Origin: Polynucleobacter brandtiae | GTDB taxonomy: Bacteria; Pseudomonadota; Gammaproteobacteria; Burkholderiales; Burkholderiaceae | Assembly: GCF_002797575.1 (NCBI RefSeq) | Contig: NZ_PGTX01000001.1 | Location: forward strand, 434,001-498,000 | Direction: 5' to 3' | Length of the DNA stretch: 64,000 bases | Shown: piece after piece, positions 39,098 through 47,238 of the stretch | Layout: every line of letters starts with the position of its first letter | How positions within the stretch are numbered: the first letter of the stretch is position 1 | Position numbers and translations under genes: made by a program | Notes under the pieces: generated by a model | The model's database searches: none | Told to the model about the DNA's origin: nothing | What the model saw: the letters and a program-made list of their open reading frames with translations, nothing else

Positions 39098-39637
39098 TTA
39101 GTTCTCAGCCGAAATAAATCCACTACGATTTGGCATCCTCACAAGTGGTAATGAGTGAGCGTCGATCACTTCATCTTTGGTGATAATCTGATTCATATAC
39201 AAAATATAAGCGGTAGCCTCATAAACTTGCGTATTACTCAATGATTGCGGTGCTTGATGTGGCATGGCCCTTCTGACATAATCAAAAATAGTTGTTGAAT
39301 AAGGCCAAAAACTACCAACGGTCTTAATTGGCGTATTTGTGTTTAACCCACCCCCGCCAACCAGCCGATTTGCTGGACCGCCCTGACCTTTATCGCCGTG
39401 ACAGGACGCACATTTTTGCTGATAAAGCTTCTCACCAGATTTAGCAGTTCCTGAACCAGGCGGAAGACCGGCTCCAGTTGGGCTGATATCAATATTCCAT
39501 GCTTGAATTTGATTCTCAGAAATTGTCTTTCCAAGACCTGTCGACTTTCCTTGATAGTAAGAATTGTTTCCGCAAGCTATTACTAGGCTTATTATAAAAA
39601 TTACCAAAGCACTACGAATCATTGAATTAGCGGCCAT
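39098..39637 (-). CDS. soxD: Short SoxD-like cytochrome c
   Basis: 179 residues. The N-terminus is hydrophobic with a lipobox-like IACG. The single haem site is CASCHGDKGQG, with the surrounding pattern typical of SoxD (AWNIDISPTGAGLPPGSGTAKSGEKLY..., SFWPYSTTIFDYVRRAMPHQAPQSL, LPLVRMPNRSGF). It corresponds only to the first, monohaem half of the dihaem SoxD of Paracoccus. It overlaps the end of soxC by 11 bases, so the two form a unit that would pass electrons from the molybdenum centre to the respiratory chain. No other sox genes are in the window. Confidence 0.85.
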   Translation of the reverse strand: MAANSMIRSALVIFIISLVIACGNNSYYQGKSTGLGKTISENQIQAWNIDISPTGAGLPPGSGTAKSGEKLYQQKCASCHGDKGQGGPANRLVGGGGLNTNTPIKTVGSFWPYSTTIFDYVRRAMPHQAPQSLSNTQVYEATAYILYMNQIITKDEVIDAHSLPLVRMPNRSGFISAEN

Positions 39638-40886
39638 TTGTGATTTCCCCGCTTGCAGCTACGCGCCAAGGTTGAATCGCGTTATTGTGGTAAAAAGTGT
39701 TGGGGCTTTTATCTTTTAATAAAGCTTCCATAGATGGCTGGATATCGCCATTAGAGTCAAATGCACGGCTCATCAATACCCCCGGAGTGCCATCCCAAAT
39801 CCAAGGATAACGAAAGCGCACTAAAGACTTATCCAAAACCGGCTCTTGCAATGTGGCAACATCCCAAGATTTCCCACCATTCGTTGAAACCTCTACTTTT
39901 TTTATTCCGCCTTTACCGGACCAAGCAATCCCTGAAATTTCATAAAATCCTTTAGACTTTAATTTCATCATTCCCGATGGCTGAGTGATGACAGACTTTA
40001 CATCCATCGCAAAGGTAAATTGAAGTGCCTTACCATCCGCCCTTAAATCAGTATATGCAGAAGTTTCCTCCCGGGTTTGCCAAGGCTCGGCGCCTAATTT
40101 GATTCTTCGGAGCCACTTAATGCTCATATTTCCCTCATACCCTGGCAAGAAGAGCCTCAAGGGATAACCTTGTTCCGCCCGCAGCATTTCACCATTCTGA
40201 GCATAAACGAGTAAGGCATCATCCATCATTTTTTTCATGGGAATGCTTCGGGTCATCGCTGCACCATCAGCACCCTCAGCTAAAGCCCATAAAGCGCCCG
40301 GCTGAATACCGGACTCTTGAAAAATAGTGGATAAGCGAACACCAGTCCATTCGCAACAAGATAGCAGCCCATGAATTTCTTGTGCAGTTTTCCCGCTAGC
40401 CTTCTTAAGCTCAGCCGCACTATTACCAGAACACTCTAGAAAATAAATTCGTGACTCCGATGGAAATCGAACAATATCCTCCATCGTTAAAATTAGAGGT
40501 TTATCAACCATCCCATGAATCACTAATTGATGATGATCCGGATTGATATCAGGAACACCTGCATGATGCCTCTCAAATACTAAGCCATTAGGCGTTATGA
40601 TTCCATGTAAGTTTTGCAATGGTGTTCTGGAGCCAGTTAAGAATGTGGGTGCAGGCGACGGAAGCACACGAACCACACTTTTTTCATACCTTGATGGCAA
40701 CCCATATGGGGGATTAATGAAGGTCGAGCCTTGCGTCTTTGTCCATGGGTCAACCTCTAAAAATTCAGCCTTCGTATTTTGAGCTAAAGATGTTTTAGCT
40801 GTTAACGTAGCGCCCACTCCAGCAGTAATAGCAATAGAATTTTTTAAGAAGTTGCGGCGATTAGAAAAATCTCTCTGACCAGACAT
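39627..40886 (-). CDS. soxC: SoxC-type sulfane/sulfite dehydrogenase, molybdopterin subunit
   Basis: A sulfite-oxidase-family protein with a twin-arginine-like N-terminal signal (NRRNFLKNSIAITAGVGAT). The SoxC pattern is continuous: TPLQNLHGIITPNGLVFERHHAGVPDI, the molybdenum-ligating Cys in YFLECSGNS, GYPLRLFLPGYEGNMSIKWLRR, and the C-terminal dimerisation domain with STNGGKSWD. The frame extends to a GTG at 40904. The ATG at 40886 with GGATGGA upstream is preferred. With SoxD it oxidises sulfane sulfur or, without the rest of Sox, possibly sulfite in the periplasm. This suits the sulfonate genes nearby. Confidence 0.88.
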   Translation of the reverse strand: MSGQRDFSNRRNFLKNSIAITAGVGATLTAKTSLAQNTKAEFLEVDPWTKTQGSTFINPPYGLPSRYEKSVVRVLPSPAPTFLTGSRTPLQNLHGIITPNGLVFERHHAGVPDINPDHHQLVIHGMVDKPLILTMEDIVRFPSESRIYFLECSGNSAAELKKASGKTAQEIHGLLSCCEWTGVRLSTIFQESGIQPGALWALAEGADGAAMTRSIPMKKMMDDALLVYAQNGEMLRAEQGYPLRLFLPGYEGNMSIKWLRRIKLGAEPWQTREETSAYTDLRADGKALQFTFAMDVKSVITQPSGMMKLKSKGFYEISGIAWSGKGGIKKVEVSTNGGKSWDVATLQEPVLDKSLVRFRYPWIWDGTPGVLMSRAFDSNGDIQPSMEALLKDKSPNTFYHNNAIQPWRVAASGEITNGR

Positions 40887-40971
40887 AAGCGATCCATCCC
40901 TCACTATTGATTTAATTTACTCTAAATCTATTACTAACAGCATAGCGTTAAAGTCCTGCCAATAAGTTGTT

Positions 40972-41484
40972 TTATATTATGTTCAGAACAAAAAATAAGC
41001 CAATTGCAGCAATAAATAGGGTTTCCACTAGCAACATTACTACTGGCTGCCAACCTAATTGGGCAAGCTCCTGAAAGTTAGTTTTCAGCCCCGCTGCTGC
41101 AATTGCAATTACCAGCATCCAGCGCGAGACTCCGCCAATAGAATGCGTAATAGAGGTTGGCAAAATTTGCATAGACGCTACTATTGATAGAGCGACAAAT
41201 CCTAGCAAAAATGTGGGGATCAAACGTAGACTTCCCCAGCCCAGTGTATTGGTTGATTTTTGCGTTCCAAAGAATATTGAAATCACTAATACGACAGGTA
41301 GTAATAAAGCGACGCGAAATAGCTTCACTACGGTTGCAACATCTCCAGCCTCTGGGCCAAATAACATTCCTGCAATCATAACTCTAAACAGATTCGAAGT
41401 ATTGCCAAGCTTGAAGCACTTAAATGACTGTGTACTTAAATGCGCTTCTGTGAAGGAATGGTAAGGCACTTGGGTAGAGCCCAA
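40972..41484 (-). pseudogene. Truncated YeiH-family (UPF0324) sulfate exporter
   Basis: The C-terminal 135 residues (from AGMLFGPEAGDVATVVKLFRVALLLP to GLFFVLNII) match the last four membrane helices of YeiH-type transporters, which are normally about 330-350 residues. The N-terminal half is absent. The preceding 35 residues of this frame do not look like a membrane protein, and the SDR gene begins 15 bases beyond. I read it as a 5'-deleted remnant. YeiH proteins often accompany sulfite-oxidising enzymes, as here with soxCD. Confidence 0.75.
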
Positions 41485-41498
41485 GCATTATTACTCGG

Positions 41499-42275
41499 CT
41501 ACCGGTCTTTTTCCCGATAAAAATTGGGGGCACTAAAACTCTGCTGTACAGGCATTACCTCCAATTTATTAATACTAACGTGAGTAGGTAAATTTGCAGC
41601 CCAGAAAATAGTTTCGGCCATGTCTTCGGCAGATAGCGCCTTAATACCGTCATATACCTTTGCCGCCCTCTCATCATCCTTCAGTCTCACATTAGAAAAC
41701 TCTGTACCTGAGATCATTCCGGGCTCTATAGATGAAACACGCAGTGCAGTATTAGCTAATCCAGCACGCAAATCTGAGCTGTATTCGTGAACGAATGCCT
41801 TGGTACTGCCATAAACATTTCCACCTGGGTAAGGATAGGTCCCGGCAACAGAACCGACATTAAAAATGTGGCCATGATTTCGTTCAATCATCCCTGGCAA
41901 TACTTCATTGGTAATATTTATTAAGCCCTTAATATTGGTATCAATCATCTGAAACCATTCAAGCAGCTCAGCCTTATATGCAGGCTCCAGTCCAAGTGCA
42001 AGCCCTGCATTATTCACTAGAATCTGAATGCTCTTAAACTCAGCAGGAAGATGCGCAAGAAATTCTGCTACTGATAAATAGTTCGTAACATCCAACTCAG
42101 CTATAAGAAGATTAGACTTCTGATCCTCAGGAGTGGCATCGCGAAGCTCAATGAGTCGCTCGAAACGACGTCCAGTGGCAATAACTTTATAACCCTCGGC
42201 AAGAAAACGAGAGGCTACTGCCTTTCCTATACCAGAACTTGCTCCTGTAACTAAGACTACTGAATCTCTTTCCAT
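41499..42275 (-). CDS. YdfG/IsfD-type short-chain dehydrogenase
   Basis: 258 residues with the NADP-binding TGASSGIG and GRRFERL, NNAGLALG, the catalytic Ser in NVGSVAGT and the YGSTK Tyr-Lys pair. The C-terminus INKLEVMPVQQSF matches the YdfG group, which includes NADP-dependent 3-hydroxy acid dehydrogenases and the sulfoacetaldehyde reductases IsfD and TauF. Given the adjacent TRAP transporter and sulfonate genes, oxidation or reduction of a sulfonated alcohol/aldehyde is a good guess, but serine or 3-hydroxypropionate type activity cannot be excluded. It follows dctM by 48 bases on the same strand. Confidence 0.85.
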   Translation of the reverse strand: MERDSVVLVTGASSGIGKAVASRFLAEGYKVIATGRRFERLIELRDATPEDQKSNLLIAELDVTNYLSVAEFLAHLPAEFKSIQILVNNAGLALGLEPAYKAELLEWFQMIDTNIKGLINITNEVLPGMIERNHGHIFNVGSVAGTYPYPGGNVYGSTKAFVHEYSSDLRAGLANTALRVSSIEPGMISGTEFSNVRLKDDERAAKVYDGIKALSAEDMAETIFWAANLPTHVSINKLEVMPVQQSFSAPNFYREKDR

Positions 42276-42323
42276 GGATAAATTAACTTTGTAAAAGATA
42301 TATACGTTACTAAAAAGTCTCGC

Positions 42324-43634
42324 CTAGTTTATGGACGGAAGCCAGGTAGCTAATTGTGGAAAAATTAACAGCAGAATAACCGCAAAGACCTGCAACAACA
42401 TAAATTGTGACATCCCAGCATAAATATCAGTTATTTTCCAAGTTGGGGCAACGCCTTTTAAAAAATAAGCCGAGAGTGCGACCGGGGGTGAAAGCCATGC
42501 AGTTTGAAGCGTAACAGCCACAAGCGTACTAAACCAAATTAAATCAATACCAGCAGCTTTAATAATTGGCAGAAATATAGGGACTACGATCAAGACAATT
42601 GGAACCCATTCCAGTGGCCATCCTAGCAGAAAAATTAAAAGTAAAATCAAAATGAGCATCGCCATCGGTGGAAGCGGCAAAGAGGCGAGAAAATTGGCAA
42701 TCATGTCAGCACTACCAAGCCTAGAAAATACTGCGCCAAATAAATTTGAGGTAGTAACTAGTAACAAAATCATACTTGAGACCTGCAATGACTGCATCAC
42801 ACAGTTTTTGATCTTAGCAATAGACATTCTTCCGGACAGTGTGGTCAGGAGAAACGTTGCCACACATCCAACTGCACCTGCATCAGTTGGAGTGGCTATA
42901 CCTGCAAGAATGACGCCAAGTGTCGCAAGTAAGACAACGATTACTGGTGCAATTCCAATCATCAAATCAATCAAAACTGGCTTTAGTGATACTGCCCTCA
43001 TCTCTAATGGTAGCGCAGGTCCCAGAGCGGGATTAATCCAGCAGCGAACCATACAGTAAGCAGCAAAAAGAAATGCCAAAAGTAATCCAGGAAGAACCGC
43101 TGCAGCAAAAAGATCTGTAGCTGGTACGCCCACTACCGGACCCATAACAATCAGCATCACTGATGGAGGAATCAAAATACCAAGTGTTCCACCTGCTGTG
43201 ATTGCTCCTGCTGACATGCGCGTGTCATAACCGCTTTTAATCATTGACGGTGCAGCCATTACTCCTAGCAAGACAACGGATGAACCTACAATACCCGTTG
43301 CAGCAGCAAATATAGTGGCAGTAACAATTACTGCCAAATAAAGAGAGCCCCTCAGACCCCCAAAAAGTTGCTGAATCGAGTAGAAAAGGCGCTCCATAAT
43401 TCCAGATTGCTCCAGCAAAAACCCCATAAAAAGAAAAAATGGGATCGCTGCTAAAACGCTGTCCTGCATTACTGATAAAGTTTGTAAGATTGCAAGATCG
43501 AATACAACTGGTCCAAGAGCTATAAACCCCATTACTATACTAACTGCGCCGAGAGTAAAGGCTATTGGAAACCCTATGAATATGGCGCAAAGTAATACGC
43601 CAAGACCAATAATTCCCAAAATTTGCTGGTCCAT
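42324..43634 (-). CDS. dctM: TRAP transporter large permease (DctM)
   Basis: 436 residues with about twelve membrane helices and typical DctM motifs (AIPFFLFMGFLLEQSG, GTLGILIPPSVMLIVMG). It is the ion-coupled transport subunit of a TRAP system. It follows dctQ by 3 bases. The substrate is inferred from context to be an organic acid, plausibly a sulfonate as for IseKLM or TauKLM. Nothing in the permease proves it. Confidence 0.93.
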   Translation of the reverse strand: MDQQILGIIGLGVLLCAIFIGFPIAFTLGAVSIVMGFIALGPVVFDLAILQTLSVMQDSVLAAIPFFLFMGFLLEQSGIMERLFYSIQQLFGGLRGSLYLAVIVTATIFAAATGIVGSSVVLLGVMAAPSMIKSGYDTRMSAGAITAGGTLGILIPPSVMLIVMGPVVGVPATDLFAAAVLPGLLLAFLFAAYCMVRCWINPALGPALPLEMRAVSLKPVLIDLMIGIAPVIVVLLATLGVILAGIATPTDAGAVGCVATFLLTTLSGRMSIAKIKNCVMQSLQVSSMILLLVTTSNLFGAVFSRLGSADMIANFLASLPLPPMAMLILILLLIFLLGWPLEWVPIVLIVVPIFLPIIKAAGIDLIWFSTLVAVTLQTAWLSPPVALSAYFLKGVAPTWKITDIYAGMSQFMLLQVFAVILLLIFPQLATWLPSIN

Positions 43635-43637
43635 TTA

Positions 43638-44186
43638 TTAACTTTCCTGTTTCGTGGCTAAAGGCCATTGATTTAATTTAATTGCCACAATACATTTACA
43701 GACTTCCGATATTCCTTGGATGCTCAGTAAAAAACCTGTTAATGGAAGAGTCATCATAAATGGCCAAGTAATAGCCATCCAAGGGCTTGAAACAAATCGT
43801 TCGTCATTAATAAATGCCTGATAAAAATACTCCCATCCCACTAGCGTGAAAATAAGCGTAAAGGGGAAAAAGAGGAATGCATAACACGCTAAATCAACCA
43901 TTGCCTGAGTTTTATGGCTCCAGGCGTCGTAAAACATATCAGTACGTATATGCCCTTTATTTTTTAGCGTGTAACTTGATCCCAGCATAAAAAAAGCGCC
44001 ATAGAGCATGAATGTCATGTCGTAAGCCCAAATAGTAGGGGCTCCAAAAATATATCTAGCTACGACTTCATATGCCAAACTCAGCACCATAGGAATAATC
44101 ATCCATCCGACGATATTCCCCGAAATTGTCGTAATGTAATCTATCTTTTTTGATACAGCAATTAAATTAAGGTTAATGTCAGACAC
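43638..44186 (-). CDS. dctQ: TRAP transporter small permease (DctQ)
   Basis: 182 residues with four membrane helices and the family pattern SLAYEVVARYIFGAPTIWAYDMTFMLYGAFFMLGSSYTLKNKGHIRTD. It starts at GTG with GGAG 7 bases upstream. It lies between the binding-protein gene (62 bases, including a hairpin) and dctM. Confidence 0.92.
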   Translation of the reverse strand: MSDINLNLIAVSKKIDYITTISGNIVGWMIIPMVLSLAYEVVARYIFGAPTIWAYDMTFMLYGAFFMLGSSYTLKNKGHIRTDMFYDAWSHKTQAMVDLACYAFLFFPFTLIFTLVGWEYFYQAFINDERFVSSPWMAITWPFMMTLPLTGFLLSIQGISEVCKCIVAIKLNQWPLATKQES

Positions 44187-44201
44187 TTATCAGCTCCATT
44201 T

Positions 44202-44231
44202 AAAAAAGGTGGAAATATCCACCTTTTTTTT
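44202..44231. terminator. Intra-operon attenuating hairpin between dctP and dctQ
   Basis: AAGGTGGA, loop AATA, TCCACCTT with A and T runs on either side. On the minus strand it gives a stem followed by six U just before the dctQ ribosome site. Partial termination would make the binding protein more abundant than the permease. Confidence 0.75.
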
Positions 44232-44248
44232 AAGTCATAAAAAACTTA

Positions 44249-45358
44249 CTACTTCTTGCCGCCTACAACCGTCGAGCCAATGTTGTAGTAGAGACCATTG
44301 ATTTGGGTCCAGTAAGGGACCACTATCCCGGCAAATTTTTTCTGAGAGTCTAAGACCTCTTTGAAAAAAGCATTTTTCTCTGATTCACGGGCATACACAA
44401 CAGTTGTTGCTGTTTGAAAAGCGGTGAAGAACTCCTTAGGAGTGTCATGAACTTTTACCCCATGGTCTTTTTTTAGTTTTTCAAGTGCAATAGCATTGCG
44501 GTATACGTTGAATGTATATGTTTCAGCTATGGTTGCTGAAACTGCAGTTTCAACAATTACCTTTAAATCGGCCGGTAATTTATCCCAGAAGGTTCTATTG
44601 ATTAAAAGCTCTGCAACGTCTGTTGATTGATGCAAGCCCTGGAGATAGTAGTGCTTAAATACATTTTGGAAACCTAAAATCATATCGTCTGCAGGTCCAA
44701 TCCACTCAGCTGCATCGATTACCCCTCTTTGCGCCGCAGGAACAATTTCAGCACCAGGCATAGAAACAGTTGTCAAACCCATTTCTTTAAATATCTCCGC
44801 AGTCAATCCTGGAGGGGATCGGTATTTCATGGGCTTCATATCAGCAATTGAATTAATTGGCTGCTTAAACCAGCCAAATGGGTCTGGACCCATGGGCTGA
44901 ATCATGAAGGGCTTAATATTCTTTTTAAGAACCTCAGTAAAGAGTCTATCGTAGAGCTGATCACCGCCGCCATTTTTAAGCCAAGACATGTGTGAAACTT
45001 GATCCAAGCCCACGCCTGATCCGGATGCTGGGTTAGAGAAAAGTGCAGCAGCTGAGTTTTTTCCAGACCAGTAGTGGGTCCAAGCAAAACCACCATCTAC
45101 AACCCCCTTATCAACGGCATCGAGAATTCCAAAGGCTCCAACTACAGCCCCATCTGGTAGGACCTCAACCTTAAGGCGACCGTTTGACATCTTGTCGACA
45201 CGATCCCCAAAATTTTTCATTAGCTCATAGTAGATGCTGGCAGATGGAACGCCAGCTTGAATTTTCATTTTTATTGGGGATGACTGTGCAAATGGGGCCC
45301 CACAAAACATACTGGAAAGGACTGCGACTGCTGCCACACGTTTTATAAATTTCATCAT
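44249..45358 (-). CDS. dctP: TRAP transporter substrate-binding protein (DctP)
   Basis: 369 residues with a signal peptide (FIKRVAAVAVLSSMFCGAPFAQ). The domain is of the TakP/DctP type: MKYRSPPGLTAEIFKEMGL (carboxylate-binding Arg), PGAEIVPAAQRGVIDAAEWIGPADD and HQSTDVAELLINRTFWDKLP. The conserved Arg suggests an acidic ligand. AGGAG lies upstream; GTG 45361 and ATGs 45358 and 45355 are all possible starts. It is the first gene of dctPQM-SDR and is divergent from the IclR gene at 45568. Confidence 0.93.
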   Translation of the reverse strand: MMKFIKRVAAVAVLSSMFCGAPFAQSSPIKMKIQAGVPSASIYYELMKNFGDRVDKMSNGRLKVEVLPDGAVVGAFGILDAVDKGVVDGGFAWTHYWSGKNSAAALFSNPASGSGVGLDQVSHMSWLKNGGGDQLYDRLFTEVLKKNIKPFMIQPMGPDPFGWFKQPINSIADMKPMKYRSPPGLTAEIFKEMGLTTVSMPGAEIVPAAQRGVIDAAEWIGPADDMILGFQNVFKHYYLQGLHQSTDVAELLINRTFWDKLPADLKVIVETAVSATIAETYTFNVYRNAIALEKLKKDHGVKVHDTPKEFFTAFQTATTVVYARESEKNAFFKEVLDSQKKFAGIVVPYWTQINGLYYNIGSTVVGGKK

Positions 45359-45567
45359 CACTTCAAACTCCTTTTTTATTTAAGCCAACACACTTATTTA
45401 CGGCAAAGAAAGAACATTTAGAAAGTAGAGCAGGCTAATTAATTTTCTTTTTGTAGACTTACACGAAATATAAATTAACACACAAATTGGAATATAAAGT
45501 ATCATCTGATGAAATGATTTAAGTGTTTACCCTTAAAAAGCATTCAATATCAAAATAACGTCACTCA

Positions 45568-46380
45568 ATGCCACAAAAGCTCTCCCGCATAAGCCCTCCC
45601 TCGGAAATATTTGAGGATTCGACTAAATCTAGCATGGCTGAGAAAGTCCTCTTAATCTTGGAAACCATCGCCCAATCTGAGTTCCCGCTTACCCTAGAGG
45701 CTATTTCTACCAGCAATGGCTTGGCTAAACCAACTGCTTTTAGGTTGTTAAATACACTGGTGGCACAAGGTTTTATAGAGCGTGACCCCAATGGAAGACG
45801 CTTTCAGCCCAGTGCAAAGTTGAGATTGATTGGAATTAATATTTTGTCAGTCGACTCTATCCGATCCCAACGTGTAGCGGTCATGAGGCGCCTTGTAGAG
45901 GAAATAGGTGAAACCTGTAATTTTAATATTCTCGATGGCAATAAAGTGATGTACCTAGATCGAGTTGAGACTAGCGCACCTATTCGCCTTCATATCGATG
46001 TGGGTACCCGAGTTCCTCTTCACTGCACTGCGAGTGGAAAATTATTTCTCTCTGGAATGACAGATCTACAAGTGAGAAGCTCCCTGGGAAATGAGCCATT
46101 TCAAAGGCATACTCAGAAAACACTGACTAGCTATGAGGGGCTATTTCGCGAATTAGAAAAAATTCGCATAGATGGTTATGCTCTTGATGAATCAGAATTC
46201 TTGGACGGATTTATTGGGATAGCGGTGCCCATTACTAATTTAAAAAATAAAACCTTTGCCACAATTACTGCGCATGGACCGGCACCACGTATTCAATTAA
46301 ACCCTATTGATTTTTATGTCGCGCCTTTAAAACAAGCTGCTGATGATATTCAAAATACTTTATCTGAATCCAACGTCTAA
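45568..46380 (+). CDS. IclR-family regulator 1
   Basis: 270 residues. An N-terminal winged helix (about 25-85, KVLLILETIAQSEFPLTLEAISTSNGLAKPTAFRLLNTL) is followed by the IclR effector domain with VGTRVPLHCTASGKLFLSG. It is divergent from the TRAP operon and upstream of the BKACE-GMC-TauE genes, so it probably controls both. The 206-bp intergenic region contains TGGAATATA at 45488, also found before xsc. About 47 percent similar in layout to the second IclR regulator at 53853 by eye, particularly in the effector domain; the figure is an impression, not a computed value. Confidence 0.92.
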   Translation: MPQKLSRISPPSEIFEDSTKSSMAEKVLLILETIAQSEFPLTLEAISTSNGLAKPTAFRLLNTLVAQGFIERDPNGRRFQPSAKLRLIGINILSVDSIRSQRVAVMRRLVEEIGETCNFNILDGNKVMYLDRVETSAPIRLHIDVGTRVPLHCTASGKLFLSGMTDLQVRSSLGNEPFQRHTQKTLTSYEGLFRELEKIRIDGYALDESEFLDGFIGIAVPITNLKNKTFATITAHGPAPRIQLNPIDFYVAPLKQAADDIQNTLSESNV

Positions 46381-46401
46381 CCTATCCAGAGGATCTATAA
46401 A

Positions 46402-47232
46402 ATTTCTAATCCCGTCATCATTACCGTAGCAATGACTGGCGCAATCCCCCGCAAAAAGGACTGTCCCGGCCCACTAGTAAAAACCTCAGAACAAATTGAA
46501 GAAATCCATAAATCTTTTGAGGCTGGCGCTTCCTTAGCGCACATTCACGTTCGAAATCCTGATGAAAGCCCTAGCTCGGATCCGGATCTGTATGCAATTG
46601 TGCAAGCAGGTATTCAAAAGCACTGCCCTGGAATAATTGTGCAATTCTTAACACGAGGACGCGGACGTGATCAAGCGGCACGAGGCGGAATGCTTTTTCA
46701 TAGGCCAGACATGGCCTCACTAGCAACGGGTTCAGTCAATTTTCCAAATGGAATTTATGAGAATCCGCCAGATTTTGTTGATGGGCTGGCTAGTGAAATG
46801 TTGAAATATGAAACTAAGCCCGAAATTGAAATCTTTGACTTAGCGATGCTTTATAACGCAGCGAATTTAGTTGAGAGGGGCCTTCTAAAGGCGCCTGTTC
46901 ACATTCAATTTGTTATGGGTATACCAAACGCAATGCCTGCCAGATGCTCCATTCTAGAGTTCTTGATTTCAGAGTTAAAAACAGTGATGCCAGACGCTAC
47001 ATGGACAGCTGCTGACGTAGCTCGCCATCAATTAACAGTCAATGAGTGGACTCTTGAGCTAGGAGGTCACATCAGAACTGGTCTTGAAGACAATATGCGT
47101 TTTAATAAAACGCGCTTGGCAAGGGACAATACTGAGCATGGAGCCCACGCTGCCTCCTTGGCTCCCACATATGGGCGTACGGTTGCAAGTGCAGCGCAGG
47201 CACGTGAAATTCTTGGACTTAGAAAGCATTAA
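46402..47232 (+). CDS. Beta-keto acid cleavage enzyme (BKACE, DUF849)
   Basis: BKACE enzymes convert a beta-keto acid plus acetyl-CoA into acetoacetate and a new acyl-CoA, using zinc. The metal motif HIHVRNP is present, as are the family segments SLATGSVNFPNGIYENPPDFV and RTGLEDNMRF. The first ATG (46432) would cut away the first barrel strand. In-frame codons upstream encode ISNPVIITVAMTGA, exactly the family N-terminus. No ATG, GTG or TTG lies there, but AGAGGA (46388-46393) is followed after 8 bases by ATT at 46402. I therefore place a rare ATT start there. It is followed by a GMC dehydrogenase. The substrate is unknown. Confidence 0.85.
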   Translation: MSNPVIITVAMTGAIPRKKDCPGPLVKTSEQIEEIHKSFEAGASLAHIHVRNPDESPSSDPDLYAIVQAGIQKHCPGIIVQFLTRGRGRDQAARGGMLFHRPDMASLATGSVNFPNGIYENPPDFVDGLASEMLKYETKPEIEIFDLAMLYNAANLVERGLLKAPVHIQFVMGIPNAMPARCSILEFLISELKTVMPDATWTAADVARHQLTVNEWTLELGGHIRTGLEDNMRFNKTRLARDNTEHGAHAASLAPTYGRTVASAAQAREILGLRKH

Positions 47233-47238
47233 AATCGA

